DNA of 64,000 bases. It comes from an uncultured Opitutales bacterium (lineage in GTDB: Bacteria; Verrucomicrobiota; Verrucomicrobiia; Opitutales; Intestinicryptomonadaceae). The stretch's first letter is position 1, and the number at the start of each line of letters is the position of its first letter. Position numbers and translations under genes: made by a program. The notes under the pieces were generated by a model that was given only the letters and a program-made list of their open reading frames with translations, had not been told where the DNA came from and searched no databases. The DNA is taken from positions 30,680 to 94,679 of the forward strand of contig URAK01000010.1 of the NCBI GenBank assembly GCA_900545705.1, given 5' to 3'. Shown here piece after piece: positions 46,345 to 56,492 of this stretch.

Positions 46345-47325
46345 ATGCCGTCCGTCGAAAAAATTCTGACTTTTGAAAGCGCGCAAAAGCTCGCCGAAAC
46401 CTACGGTAACCGCCCAGAAAATCTCGCGCTTGCTGAGGAAAAGCTGTCCGTTCAAATCGTATCGCGCGAAGGCTGGATGAAAATCGAGGGCCCGAAAAAA
46501 AAGGTAGAGACGGCTTTTGAATTCTTTAAAATCCTCGGTTCGGCCCGCTCGCAGGGCATAAGAATCAACTCCTTCGATTTTAGAAACATGCTTGCGAGAG
46601 TCGCCGACGGAAAGCTCGGCGAAATTACAGCCGTCTTTGAAAATCCCGTTGTCGTAAACCTCAAGCGCAAGAGCATAGTCCCCAAAAACGTAAGCCAAAA
46701 AAAATACCTCGACCTCTTTAAAAACTCGGAGATAGTTTTCGGAATTGGACCGGCGGGAACCGGCAAGACGTATTTGGCCACAGCCTGGGCGCTTAAAATG
46801 CTGCAAGACAAAAAAGTCGAAAGGATAGTCCTAACCCGCCCCGCAGTCGAGGCCGGAGAGGCTCTCGGCTTCCTGCCCGGCGACTTGCAGGAAAAGCTCC
46901 TTCCCTACCTCCGCCCGCTATACGACGCAATTTACGATATGCTCGGCGCGGAGGAGTCCCAAAAGCTAACGGAGCGCAGAATCATAGAAATCGCGCCCCT
47001 TGCCTACATGCGCGGGCGCACCCTTCAAAATGCCTTTGTGATACTCGACGAAGCCCAAAACACCACGCCCGAGCAAATGATGATGTTCCTAACGCGCCTC
47101 GGAGAAGGCTCACGAATGGCCGTCACCGGCGACATCACGCAGACAGACCTGCCGCGCCATAAAAAATCCGGCCTGCGCGAGGCCGTAAAAATTTTAAGAG
47201 ATATAGACGGCATATCCCAGTTTAGATTCGATTCCTCCGACGTTGTGAGGCATCCGCTCGTCACAAAAATAGTGAACGCCTACGAAACAAACCGAAAAAA
47301 TATTTCAGATGTTCAACCATATTAA
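46345..47325 (+). CDS. phoH: PhoH-family ATPase
   Basis: 326 residues. Walker A GPAGTGKT at 135-142, Walker B FVILDEAQN and GDITQTDLP are the PhoH/YbeZ motifs; an N-terminal KH-like domain (about 30-110) precedes them. PhoH proteins are associated with YbeY and rRNA processing. Here, as in Firmicutes, the next gene is pgpH, overlapping by 17 nt, but no ybeY follows in this window. Confidence 0.93.
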   Translation: MPSVEKILTFESAQKLAETYGNRPENLALAEEKLSVQIVSREGWMKIEGPKKKVETAFEFFKILGSARSQGIRINSFDFRNMLARVADGKLGEITAVFENPVVVNLKRKSIVPKNVSQKKYLDLFKNSEIVFGIGPAGTGKTYLATAWALKMLQDKKVERIVLTRPAVEAGEALGFLPGDLQEKLLPYLRPLYDAIYDMLGAEESQKLTERRIIEIAPLAYMRGRTLQNAFVILDEAQNTTPEQMMMFLTRLGEGSRMAVTGDITQTDLPRHKKSGLREAVKILRDIDGISQFRFDSSDVVRHPLVTKIVNAYETNRKNISDVQPY

Positions 47326-49627
47326 AAAATATAGGACGGAACGCGCCAGGAGAAAGCTGGAAGAACCGGATAAAATATCCAACGGCAGGAAAAAATGGAA
47401 GCTTTGGGCGACTGTCGCCGCAGTGTTTGCGATGTCGTTTGCAGTCTATTTCATATGCTTTGCGTATAAATCTCCGGTGGTTCCGCAAGTATTCTCAAAC
47501 AAAGTCGCGCAGGTATATCTCGTATCGCCGTTCGAGTTCTCATACGTAAGCGAATACCAGACGCAATCCAAGCGCAACCAAATCGCAGAGAGAATACCGC
47601 CCTTCTACAAAATTGACGCCGATTCGATAGCGAGGGCACAGGACGCCATAGACACATTAGTCGCGCTGCTAAATGAACGGCGCAACGAATTCGAGGAAAG
47701 CTCGCCTGAGGAGGCTGACGAAATTTGCGAGAGCCTCTCCTCTCAGCTAAAAAATGTCGCGAAACTCACGGTAAACCCTGAAGACATAAAGGTATTTTTC
47801 GCAAACACTACCGCCAAAAACTGCAAAAATATTTTTAGCCATGTCGCTTTCGCCCTTAAAGTTGTCCTTAGACAGGGCATTTATGCCGACGGCGACAAGA
47901 TTTTTTCCGGAGAAATAAAAGGGGAAACACAGCCCGCAGGCATTCAAGGCATATCGCCAACAAACACACCACAGGCCGCCAGCGAGACCACCGCCCGCGC
48001 AGAGCTGTTGGACAAACTTAAAAATATGGGAGTATCCGAAGCAATGGCGCTTGCTGTATACCGCACGTTTGTACAGGAAGTAAATCCCAATATAACATTT
48101 GACGAACAAAAAACGAAAGACCTTCGGGAAAAGGCAAGAAACGCAATCCAACCTGTAGTCGTAAAAGTCCGCGAGGGAGAAACCATCATAGACGCCTCCT
48201 CGACGCCCACCCCTATTATGCAGGAAAAACTGAGGGCGTATAAAAGCGAACTTGCAAAACGCCGAGATTTAGGGGCGCAAGCAAATGCTTTTAGGTACAT
48301 CGACTACATTGTCTCTCTGTTGCTCGTGTCGGCCGCCGCCCTGTTTTTTGTAATCAGCAAAACCCAAAAAAATAAAAAGCCGCGCACCGTACTGATATTC
48401 TCCGCCCTGCTGATTCTCAACCTCGCAATGGAGCGGTTTATAATCCATCTAAGCAACGCCGAATACTTTGATACTAACACGACATTCCTCCAAATTTTTG
48501 CATATGGAACCCCAATTATGCTCGGACCGATTATACAGGTTTTATTGTTCGGATCATACACGGGGTTTGTGATGGCAATTCTCATCGCCGCCCTCACAAC
48601 AATGATGATTGGCGAAAGCATTGTGATATTTGTCCTGTTTCTCGCGGCGGCGCTCGTTGCCATCTACTTCTGCGACGGCGCTCACAGCCGCTCGCGCGTA
48701 ATTTTCGGAGGCGTAATATACGGAATGTTCCTGGCATTCTTCTCGTTCATAATAAGCACGGCAAATGGCGTTCCAATCAGCATAACTTGGAGGCAGGCGC
48801 TGCTTGCTGTCATAGCCGGAAGCTTGACGGGCGTATTCGCAACAGTGATATTGCCGATAGTAGAAAAGATTTTTGGCAGATACTCAAACATCGCGCTTAT
48901 AGAGTACACCGATTTCAATAATCCCCTGCTCAGGCGCCTTCAAATAGAAGCCCCCGGAACCTACCACCACAGCGTAATGGTGTCGTTCCTCGCCGAACAC
49001 GCTGCGGTTGCCGTATCGGCAAATCCGATGGTGTGCAGGATAGGCGCGCTCTACCACGATATCGGTAAAATCATCAAGCCGGAATTCTTTTCCGAAAACC
49101 AGGGCGGCGGCAAAAATCCGCACGACGACCAAAACCCGTCTATGAGTGCGCTGATAATTAAAAACCATATAAAGGAGGGCGTCGAGCTCGCGAGAATCGC
49201 AAAAATGCCCCCGCAGGTCATTGACGCAATCAAGCAGCATCACGGAACCTCCATAATCTCATATTTTTACAACAAGGCCGTAAAGCTCGCTGAAGCCCAA
49301 AACGTCTCGGACCCCCTCCAAGCGTTGCGCGACGCCGGCATCGACGAAAGCACGTACAGGCACGAAGGCGTCAAGCCGCAAACGGTTGAAAACGCAATCA
49401 TAATGCTCGCAGACTCTTGTGAAGCCGCTTCGCGCTCGCTAAAGCGCGTGACACAGCACGGGATTACCGAGCTCGTCAACGCGATAGTAAAATCAAAAAT
49501 AGACGACGGCCAGCTCGACTCCTGCCCCATTACCATAAAACAGATTTCAAAAATCAAACAAAGCTTTGTCTTTACAATGATGAACATGCTGCATACGCGC
49601 GTAGAATACAACAACGCAAAAAAATAA
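47309..49627 (+). CDS. pgpH: 7TM-HD cyclic-di-AMP phosphodiesterase
   Basis: 772 residues. One N-terminal helix (about 30-48), an extracytoplasmic 7TMR-HDED domain (about 60-325), seven transmembrane segments (about 330-540), then a cytosolic HD domain with YHHSVMVSF and LYHDIGKI as metal-binding motifs and a QHHGTSI helix. This is the PgpH/YqfF architecture that hydrolyses c-di-AMP. No diadenylate cyclase is in the window. Located between phoH (overlap 17 nt) and lpxD (gap 1 nt). Confidence 0.92.
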   Translation: MFNHIKKYRTERARRKLEEPDKISNGRKKWKLWATVAAVFAMSFAVYFICFAYKSPVVPQVFSNKVAQVYLVSPFEFSYVSEYQTQSKRNQIAERIPPFYKIDADSIARAQDAIDTLVALLNERRNEFEESSPEEADEICESLSSQLKNVAKLTVNPEDIKVFFANTTAKNCKNIFSHVAFALKVVLRQGIYADGDKIFSGEIKGETQPAGIQGISPTNTPQAASETTARAELLDKLKNMGVSEAMALAVYRTFVQEVNPNITFDEQKTKDLREKARNAIQPVVVKVREGETIIDASSTPTPIMQEKLRAYKSELAKRRDLGAQANAFRYIDYIVSLLLVSAAALFFVISKTQKNKKPRTVLIFSALLILNLAMERFIIHLSNAEYFDTNTTFLQIFAYGTPIMLGPIIQVLLFGSYTGFVMAILIAALTTMMIGESIVIFVLFLAAALVAIYFCDGAHSRSRVIFGGVIYGMFLAFFSFIISTANGVPISITWRQALLAVIAGSLTGVFATVILPIVEKIFGRYSNIALIEYTDFNNPLLRRLQIEAPGTYHHSVMVSFLAEHAAVAVSANPMVCRIGALYHDIGKIIKPEFFSENQGGGKNPHDDQNPSMSALIIKNHIKEGVELARIAKMPPQVIDAIKQHHGTSIISYFYNKAVKLAEAQNVSDPLQALRDAGIDESTYRHEGVKPQTVENAIIMLADSCEAASRSLKRVTQHGITELVNAIVKSKIDDGQLDSCPITIKQISKIKQSFVFTMMNMLHTRVEYNNAKK

Positions 49628-49628
49628 T

Positions 49629-50693
49629 ATGAAATATCCACTAAAAGAAATCCTGAAAATTTTTGACAATCCCGAAGTTTGCGGAGACGACTCTATAGAG
49701 CTGTCCGCCATAGCCGCCATCGACAAGGCGACCCCTTCCGACCTCACTTTCCTCGGGAATAAAAAATACGCGCATCTCGTATCCTCGACCAATGCCGGCG
49801 CAATACTGCTTCCGCGCAACTACTCCGGAGAGCTCCCAAAGAACTCCGTTGTCGTGCGGGTCGACAACCCCTCCGCGGAACTCGCGAAAATCGGGGCAAT
49901 GGTAGAAAAAGTTTTGTGGCCGGAAATAAAGCCCTCAATTCACCCATCCGCCGTAATTTCCGAAACGGCAAAAATCGGCGAAAACGTATTCATTGGCCCG
50001 AACGTCACAGTTTGCGAAGGCGCGCAAATTGCGGACGGCGCAGTAATACAGGGCAATAACTATGTTGGGCGGTTCGTAAAGATAGGCCGAAAAGCCTTTC
50101 TAATGCCAAATTCCGTAGTTATGGACTATTGCGAAATAGGTGAAAATGCCCGCCTGCAACCCGGCGCCGTGATTGGCTCCGACGGGTATGGATATGAATT
50201 TGTAAACGGCGTGCACGTCAAAATTCCGCAAGTCGGCAAAGTTGTTGTCGGCGACAATGTTGAAATCGGGGCAAACACCTGCATTGACAGGGCGCGCTTC
50301 GACAAGACGATAGTCGGCGAAGGGACTAAAGTCGACAACCTCGTGCAGATTGCGCACAATGTCGAAATCGGCAAAGGAGCGCTGCTCGTTTCGCAAGTCG
50401 GCATTTCCGGCAGCACAAAAATCGGGAATTATGCCGTTCTTGGCGGCCAGGTTGGAGTCGCCGGGCACCTGCATATCGGCGACGGCGCAATGATAGGCGG
50501 CCAAAGCGGAGTGAATGGCGACATACCGCCCAAGTCGTATATGCGCGGCACCCCGCCCCGCCCTTACCTCAAAGCCCACAAGACGGAAATTCTAATAGGG
50601 CATCTCGCCGAACTATTCGACAGGGTAAAAGACCTCGAAAAACACCTCGGAATATCAAAGAAAACTTTTGGATCTTCGCGCGGCAGCCATTGA
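49629..50693 (+). CDS. lpxD: UDP-3-O-acylglucosamine N-acyltransferase
   Basis: Adds the second acyl chain in lipid A synthesis. 354 residues: N-terminal uridine-binding domain (1 to about 100), left-handed beta-helix of hexapeptide repeats ([37 protein letters not shown] with the catalytic His), C-terminal helix. Shows that the organism makes lipopolysaccharide. Last gene of the run that starts at infA; a terminator follows. Confidence 0.95.
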   Translation: MKYPLKEILKIFDNPEVCGDDSIELSAIAAIDKATPSDLTFLGNKKYAHLVSSTNAGAILLPRNYSGELPKNSVVVRVDNPSAELAKIGAMVEKVLWPEIKPSIHPSAVISETAKIGENVFIGPNVTVCEGAQIADGAVIQGNNYVGRFVKIGRKAFLMPNSVVMDYCEIGENARLQPGAVIGSDGYGYEFVNGVHVKIPQVGKVVVGDNVEIGANTCIDRARFDKTIVGEGTKVDNLVQIAHNVEIGKGALLVSQVGISGSTKIGNYAVLGGQVGVAGHLHIGDGAMIGGQSGVNGDIPPKSYMRGTPPRPYLKAHKTEILIGHLAELFDRVKDLEKHLGISKKTFGSSRGSH

Positions 50694-50827
50694 TTTTCTG
50701 GCGGCGGAGCCTTCGGAAATTTTTCCCATCGCGAAATGGTTGAAATTTCAAGAGTGCAAATGCCGCATAAAAAGGCGCGGCAATTCGAGCGTTTTAGCGC
50801 CTAAAAAGCGGCGGCAACTCAAAGAAG

Positions 50828-50853
50828 GGCGGCATTTGGCCGCCGTTTTTTTT
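50828..50853 (+). terminator. Intrinsic terminator of the infA-lpxD run
   Basis: GGCGGC/GCCGCC stem with a 5-nt loop and eight T residues, about 135 nt after lpxD. Confidence 0.9.
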
Positions 50854-50974
50854 GGGCTTGCGAAATGATATACCGCGGAGGATTAAATAAAAATGTAAAT
50901 CAACGCCCAAGCTTGCGCTAAATTATACTTGTAAAAAAAACGGGAAAGTCCATTGTTTTCGGGAAAATCCACTT

Positions 50975-52129
50975 ATGACTCATAAAGCTACGGCAATACT
51001 CGCATTGGAAGACGGAAGCGTCTTCACTGGACGCGCTTTCGGCGCAAAAAAAACAGTCGTCGGAGAGGCGGTATTCAATACCTCAATGACCGGCTATCAG
51101 GAAGTGTTAACCGACCCGTCGTACTTCGGACAAATAGTGACAATGACGGCTGTCGAGATAGGCAATTACGGAGTCAATAAGGCAGACGAGGAGTCGGACG
51201 GAATAAAAGTAGCCGGCTTTGTTGTGAGAGAAGCGAGCCCGGTAGCCAGCAGTTGGAGGAGCGAAATGTCGCTCCAAGACTATTTGGAAAGCAATTCGAT
51301 TCCCGCAATAAGCGGCGTCGATACGCGCGCAATTACCCGCAGAATCCGCGACGCAGGCGCATTGAAGGCGTGCCTTTCAACCGAGGGAATATCCCCCGAA
51401 GAAGCGTTGGCGAAAGCCCGCGGCTGGGAGGGGCTTGTTGGTGTAGACTACGTAAAGCAGGTCACCTGCAAAAAGCCGTACCACTACGACGTCTCCGAGG
51501 CCGATTTAAAACCATTCACAGTAAAGGGCACAAGCCTCTACAACAGCGAGAGAAAATATCCGCTTTTAAAATGCGCCGCCATAGATTTCGGAGCAAAATC
51601 GTCGATATTCCGCAAGCTTTCATTTCACGGCTTTGACGTGACTGTATTCCCCGCCTCAGTCTCTGCCGAGGAAATTCTCGATTTTGCGCCGCAGGGGCTC
51701 TTCCTTTCAAACGGCCCCGGCGACCCGTCCGCCGTAAAATACGCGCATGAAACCGTCTCAAAGCTAATCAAAAAGCTGCCTACATTCGGAATATGCTTTG
51801 GGCACCAAGTAATAACGCACGCGATAGGCGCAAAGACATACAAGCTGAAATTCGGGCACCGCGGCGGCAACCAGCCGGTAAAAAATCTCGAGACCGGCAA
51901 AGTGTCGATAACCTCGCAAAACCACGGGTTTGCCGCCGATAAAGAAAGCGTCGAAAACTGCGGCGGGATAGTGACGGAAATAAATCTAAACGACAATACA
52001 GTTGAGGGATTGAGGCATAAAGACTATCCACTATTCTCTGTGCAATACCACCCGGAAGCAGCCCCGGGACCAAACGACGCACTGCCGCTTTTTGACGACT
52101 TTTACAAGCTCGTTGAAAAAAATTCATAA
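50975..52129 (+). CDS. carA: Carbamoyl-phosphate synthase small subunit
   Basis: 384 residues. N-terminal domain (LEDGSVFTGRAFGA, FNTSMTGYQEVLTDPSY) and class I glutaminase domain with nucleophile Cys in FGICFGHQ and the His/Glu pair in VQYHPEA. It supplies ammonia to CarB for arginine and pyrimidine synthesis. carB is not in the window, so the two subunits are split. Confidence 0.95.
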   Translation: MTHKATAILALEDGSVFTGRAFGAKKTVVGEAVFNTSMTGYQEVLTDPSYFGQIVTMTAVEIGNYGVNKADEESDGIKVAGFVVREASPVASSWRSEMSLQDYLESNSIPAISGVDTRAITRRIRDAGALKACLSTEGISPEEALAKARGWEGLVGVDYVKQVTCKKPYHYDVSEADLKPFTVKGTSLYNSERKYPLLKCAAIDFGAKSSIFRKLSFHGFDVTVFPASVSAEEILDFAPQGLFLSNGPGDPSAVKYAHETVSKLIKKLPTFGICFGHQVITHAIGAKTYKLKFGHRGGNQPVKNLETGKVSITSQNHGFAADKESVENCGGIVTEINLNDNTVEGLRHKDYPLFSVQYHPEAAPGPNDALPLFDDFYKLVEKNS

Positions 52130-52243
52130 AAATTGAAAATTTTTCTTGAAATTAAAAAAAAAGAATATCTAATCCGACACAATCAACTTTAACAGATGAA
52201 TCCGCACAGCGAAAAGTTTTATTACTTTTATTATACCGGCGTA

Positions 52244-52249
52244 TATAAT
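52244..52249 (+). promoter_or_regulatory. Possible -10 element before the aldolase leader
   Basis: A perfect TATAAT at 52244-52249 in an AT-rich stretch; the -35 position has only a weak ATTACT. If used, transcription would begin near 52256, within the first leader segment. Confidence 0.35.
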
Positions 52250-52251
52250 TA

Positions 52252-52322
52252 GCGTTCGGCGGGCGGCTTTTGCCTGTTGTCGAAGTTGAAAACCGAACGC
52301 GAAAAAGCGTCCGGTTTTTTTT
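52252..52322 (+). terminator. Attenuator-like leader before the aldolase gene
   Basis: Three segments can pair in two exclusive ways: GCGTTCGG (52252-52259) is fully complementary to CCGAACGC (52293-52300), which in turn pairs 7 of 8 with GCGTCCGG (52307-52314), directly followed by eight T residues. The second pairing is an intrinsic terminator 36 nt before the start codon. The first would prevent it and also enclose a small CGGGC/GCCTG hairpin. It may simply be the carA terminator, since carA ends 163 nt upstream. Confidence 0.5.
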
Positions 52323-52357
52323 ATGCCCTAATTTTTCTCACCAAAAAGGAAATCAAA

Positions 52358-53353
52358 ATGAATCACAAAACAATGAATGGCTCCTCGACCTCGTCCGGAA
52401 GATGGATAGGGTTCAGGAAAGAACTAAAAGTGCTCGACTGCACAATAAGAGACGGCGGTCTGATGAACTCGAGCAAGTTTACAGACGAAGAGGTTCGCGC
52501 CGTATACGACGCCTGCGCCGACGCCGGGATAGATTACATGGAAATAGGCTACAAAAACAGCCACAAAATATTTTCCTCGTCCGAATTTGGTCCGTGGCGC
52601 TTCTGCGACGAAGACGATATAAACCGCATAATCGGAGATAATAAACGCGATATAAAAATCTCTGTCATGGCGGACGCCGAAAAGTCTGACTACAAGACCG
52701 ATATCCTCCCCAAGGAAAAGAGCCAGATAGACCTCGTAAGAGTCGCAACCTACATACACCAAATCCCCCTCGCCCTCGACATGATAAAAGACGCCAAAGA
52801 CAAGGGTTACGAGACAACCGTAAACATAATGGCAGTCTCCACCGTGCGCGAGAGCGAACTCGACGAAGGGCTTGAAATGCTCGGGCAAAGCGAGGCGGAA
52901 GCAATATACCTCGTAGACAGTTTTGGCTCGCTATACAGCGAACAAATCCGCTACATGATGGCGAAATACATGAGGGTTGCGCACGAATTTGGCAAGGAGA
53001 TTGGCATACATGCCCACAACAACCTGCAGCTTGCATTTGCAAATACAATTGAAGCGATAGTTGCCGGCGCAAATATGATAGACGGCACTCTCGCCGGACT
53101 CGGTCGCGGCGCCGGAAATTGCCAGCTCGAATTGCTGACCGGTTTCCTGCACAACCCGAAATACAGGGTACGCCCGCTGCTGCAATGCATTGAAAAATAC
53201 ATAGAGCCCAAACGCGCTAAACTCGGCTGGGGGTTTGACTACCCCTACATGGTGACCGGTTTCCTGAACAGGCACCCAAAAAGCGCGATGGAATTCAACG
53301 AATCTGACAAAAGAGGCAAGATCGTAGAGTTCTACGACGAAATTATGAAATAA
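52358..53353 (+). CDS. DRE-TIM metallolyase / HMGL-like aldolase
   Basis: 331 residues from the ATG at 52358, chosen for the AAGGA ribosome site 8 nt upstream and because upstream frames run through the terminator. VLDCTIRDGG carries the D-x-x-x-R-D metal/catalytic motif; MEIGYKNS, IHAHNNLQLA (metal-binding HxHN) and GTLAGLGRGAGN are DRE-TIM barrel motifs, as in 4-hydroxy-2-oxovalerate aldolase and homocitrate/isopropylmalate synthases. The substrate is unclear; without a dehydrogenase neighbour it need not be a catabolic aldolase. Confidence 0.82.
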   Translation: MNHKTMNGSSTSSGRWIGFRKELKVLDCTIRDGGLMNSSKFTDEEVRAVYDACADAGIDYMEIGYKNSHKIFSSSEFGPWRFCDEDDINRIIGDNKRDIKISVMADAEKSDYKTDILPKEKSQIDLVRVATYIHQIPLALDMIKDAKDKGYETTVNIMAVSTVRESELDEGLEMLGQSEAEAIYLVDSFGSLYSEQIRYMMAKYMRVAHEFGKEIGIHAHNNLQLAFANTIEAIVAGANMIDGTLAGLGRGAGNCQLELLTGFLHNPKYRVRPLLQCIEKYIEPKRAKLGWGFDYPYMVTGFLNRHPKSAMEFNESDKRGKIVEFYDEIMK

Positions 53354-53412
53354 CCCGCCCCTCCACACCCCAATGTGGGCAGGAATAAAACGGGAGACAA
53401 ACCAACCGCACG

Positions 53413-53443
53413 AAGGCGAATCTGAACTGATTCGCCTTTTTTT
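53413..53443 (+). terminator. Intrinsic terminator
   Basis: 10-bp stem AAGGCGAATC/GATTCGCCTT with a 6-nt loop and T-run, 60 nt after the aldolase stop. Confidence 0.93.
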
Positions 53444-53472
53444 GTTTATAAAAAATTAAGTACGCGGATTGC

Positions 53473-53660
53473 TTGTCTATTACCAGCTATGCCCGCGAGA
53501 TAAAATATGCCGGACGCAGCGGCATAGTCAGCTTAATAAGTTGTACTTGCTCTCAGACGAACAATGCCTACTGATATAGTTTTAGCAATACAACGTTGAG
53601 GTCATAAAAAAACTCGATAAAATAAAAATAGACTGCTTGGAAAGTCTATATAGGAAATGA
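53473..53660 (+). pseudogene. Possible remnant of a small helix-turn-helix protein gene
   Basis: One frame reads SITSYAREIKYAGRSGIVSLIS, which looks like a MerR/excisionase-type recognition helix. After about 100 nt the plausible reading shifts to another frame, KLYLLSDEQCLLI, then two stops, then QYNVEVIKKLDKIK. No intact gene exists. This fits a decayed DNA-binding protein but is only pattern-based. Confidence 0.25.
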
Positions 53661-54021
53661 ATATATTTGCCCTTCCCCAGAAAAACCTTACACAGATATT
53701 TAGTTTAACAGGCCCAAATCTACAACAGATAGACTGATTCCAAGAGATGGGAGTAAGTCGAAATAACGGGGAAAATACCGTACGAGTCTGTAAAAATTCA
53801 CACATTTCACGCAAAAAAACAGCAAGCTTGACCATATAAATACAAGAAGGCGCTACACCAATTATAGGATTGCAAACGCCGCCCCTGAGCACTTTAGATT
53901 CAGCGAACCTATGCTTGCAATTATGCTTGCAATAAGTCCATTTAACCCGAAAAATTTTAGGACGTAGAACCGTAAAAATTCTTACCGATAAAATTTAAGC
54001 CTGAAAGCAAAGACATAATTC

Positions 54022-54118
54022 GCCTTTCCCTCTCAGGCAAAAAGCCAAAGCTTATAAACGACGGTAAAGAAGATTATCTATCGCATAAATTGCCCTTCCC
54101 TCTCAGGCAAAAAGCAAA
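54022..54118. repeat. Direct repeat of about 27 bp, two copies
   Basis: GCC(T/C)TTCCCTCTCAGGCAAAAAGC occurs at 54022-54050 and 54092-54118, 70 bp apart. Each copy can fold GCCT/AGGC. It lies in the otherwise gene-free 53661-54144 stretch, just after the 3' end of a leftward lipoprotein gene. No function recognised. Confidence 0.55.
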
Positions 54119-54144
54119 GAAAAAAATATAAGCTCTGCGGGGAA

Positions 54145-56247
54145 TCAGAATCCCCCGCCCTTAGACCCGCCAAAAGTGGTGGGAGCGAGCTGCCCTTCTG
54201 GAATTACCATGGGGTCCGAATATCTTGCGCGCAAATCCACATGGAGAACATTTGTAATATCGCCGTTTTTTATAACTTCTGCGAGATAGTCGTGCATAGC
54301 TCTGCGCAAAGCGATCTGATATTCCATCTCATCTCTGTAAATTGGATAAAAAGAATTCGCATTTTGGAATTGGCTCAACTCGCGCCGCATAGCGTACATT
54401 ACGTCAAGCATATATTTTTTATAGTTTCTTTCATAAGAAATTCTATCCATGCGCTCACTTAGGAAAGGCTTGCGATAGCGCTCTGCTATCTGGCCGAGCC
54501 TGCGTGAACGCAACATATCGCCGTATAAATTGCGCTTAAAAAACATTAGGAAATCATTGTTATCGTCAGTGAATCGGCGCAGCTGGGTTTTCTGCTCGGC
54601 AGCAACAGACGGGTCCAAACGCATCCAATTTTCGAGGCCCGTCATGCGTATAAACTGAATCGAACTGTCGGGAGATTCGATTGATTTTGTGACACCGTCA
54701 AACTGTCGTATAAAATTGTTGATGTCCGGGATTGCCATATTTTCGTTTCCGACAATAGATCCAGTTTTTCCCGTCCAAGATAGCACTCCCGGATTGTATT
54801 TGCGAAACGCCATGGATACGAGCTTGCCCGAATCCGGGTCGATAACAATCGAGTTGTTTCCCGCATCGACAGAAATCTTGGTTGAAACGAGAAATTTTTC
54901 GCCCTTTCTATCAAGCCTTTTGAGATTTGTAGACTTACGGATTTCTGGGGCAGTATCCGAGGTGAGATTTAGATATTTTTGATCCTCTGAAAAAATGCGC
55001 ACCGGAAATTTTGAAAATCCAGCCTTAGACGGCGCAATCATAGTAAGTTTTTTGTCAATGATTGATACCATTTCCTGGGGAGAGACAACTTCAAATGGCA
55101 CAAAAGCGTCCGGGACGCTGTCTGGCATAAGCATTACAAGGGGATAGTCCGAAGAAATGAATGCGCGCGAACATTTTATCTTTCCGAGACTGTTTGCGAT
55201 TGTGTAAGGCAAAGAACCGTCGAAAAAATCTTTTGTGCATAAAACTACTTTCTGTCCGTTTAGCTTGACCAAAACGGCAGTGGACATTTTTCCGTCAATG
55301 CCCCTATTGGTAAATATTGAGAATCTATATTTATTTAACTCTTTAATTTTGTCATCGCGCGATGCTAGATTATCAGAATTTTGTTTTTTTTGCGAATTGC
55401 GAGATGCCCGAGTTTGTTTGCCGTCGCGGCTGGATTGAGCTTGCATCTCCTCGTTAGCAGTGGCTGCGATATTTTCGATGGCAGAAAGCTGTTTTTCAAA
55501 ATCCGCCGGATACGAGTGTTCCAATTCTTTCAAGTTATCCCGAACGCTTTCGTCCGCGGAATCCAAGAATTGGAGTATCCTGCGTTTTGCGGTAGATTGT
55601 GCAGCCAGCCAATTTACAGATGCCGGATAGCCGAGTTTTGAAATTTCTGAAAGAACGCGCTGTTTGATAGATTCAATTTCCGATTGTGAGAATAAATTTA
55701 CGTTTGAAACTATGGCGTTATAGAGCCTGCCCCAGTTGCGCAATTCTGCAGCCTGCGCGATATAGTCATGAGGATATATTGATGATGCGACTTGTTTTGC
55801 GAAGTCGGCAGCATCTGGCTTCATGGAGTTTGAGATTAGAGCGATGCGTTTAAATGCGTCAGTTTGTGCAATGATTTGCTTATGAGCAGCCTTCCAATCG
55901 CCCTTATTTTTTTCGACGGCATTTGATTTAATGGAGTCAAATGTTTGAATTGGGATGTCAGGGACAATGGAGTTGATGGCATCAAAAGACTTGAGCTGAA
56001 TATCAATCCAAGATTTTTTTGCGGGCGACGAAGGATCCTTAAAGTATGCATTTGCAAGAGCATTTACTTCTTGAAGAACTTGAGCCGGGTATTTTTTTTC
56101 TGAATCGTGCGAATCGTTAACAGCGTTGTTGTCGTTGTTATCGCATGCATATAAGAAAAATATAACTGAAACGGAGAAAATAAATACAAAACATTTAATG
56201 ATAATTTTAAATGTTTTAAGATTTAGCATATTGCAATATGTATTCAT
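54145..56247 (-). CDS. Large lipoprotein with a protease-like beta-barrel domain
   Basis: 700 residues from the ATG at 56247. Basic start, hydrophobic core and lipobox FLYAC with lipidated C35. Residues about 50-280 are helical. A Gln/Ser/Asn-rich linker (about 265-300) leads to a beta-rich region (about 305-520) whose order recalls a trypsin-like fold: FTNRGIDGKMSTAVLVKL, KVVLCTKDFF where a catalytic His would be expected, SDYPLVML where Asp would be, and DAGNNSIVIDPDSGKLVSM where GxSGG would be. The triad is not preserved, so it is probably inactive or only similar in shape. The C-terminal part is helical and ends Gly-rich. No family recognised. Confidence 0.6.
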   Translation of the reverse strand: MNTYCNMLNLKTFKIIIKCFVFIFSVSVIFFLYACDNNDNNAVNDSHDSEKKYPAQVLQEVNALANAYFKDPSSPAKKSWIDIQLKSFDAINSIVPDIPIQTFDSIKSNAVEKNKGDWKAAHKQIIAQTDAFKRIALISNSMKPDAADFAKQVASSIYPHDYIAQAAELRNWGRLYNAIVSNVNLFSQSEIESIKQRVLSEISKLGYPASVNWLAAQSTAKRRILQFLDSADESVRDNLKELEHSYPADFEKQLSAIENIAATANEEMQAQSSRDGKQTRASRNSQKKQNSDNLASRDDKIKELNKYRFSIFTNRGIDGKMSTAVLVKLNGQKVVLCTKDFFDGSLPYTIANSLGKIKCSRAFISSDYPLVMLMPDSVPDAFVPFEVVSPQEMVSIIDKKLTMIAPSKAGFSKFPVRIFSEDQKYLNLTSDTAPEIRKSTNLKRLDRKGEKFLVSTKISVDAGNNSIVIDPDSGKLVSMAFRKYNPGVLSWTGKTGSIVGNENMAIPDINNFIRQFDGVTKSIESPDSSIQFIRMTGLENWMRLDPSVAAEQKTQLRRFTDDNNDFLMFFKRNLYGDMLRSRRLGQIAERYRKPFLSERMDRISYERNYKKYMLDVMYAMRRELSQFQNANSFYPIYRDEMEYQIALRRAMHDYLAEVIKNGDITNVLHVDLRARYSDPMVIPEGQLAPTTFGGSKGGGF

Positions 56248-56400
56248 AATAGTTAAAGGTACAAAATATATCAAAAAAAATATATGTAGAGAAAGATAAT
56301 ATATTTTGAGAGATATGGAAGGAAAAAAAATAAAATAAAAAAGTTTAGATAAAAAAGTTGCCAAGAGGAGAAATATAATATTGTGTAGAAGGGATAAAAA

Positions 56401-56492
<92 letters not shown>

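Noticed and set aside
45583..46806. 407-codon minus-strand frame across HIT and phoH
   Set aside because: It runs opposite three genes with intact catalytic motifs; composition is that of antisense coding.
53602..53892. 96-codon minus-strand frame
   Set aside because: Cys/Phe-rich without ribosome site or motif, in a decayed region. Not supported.
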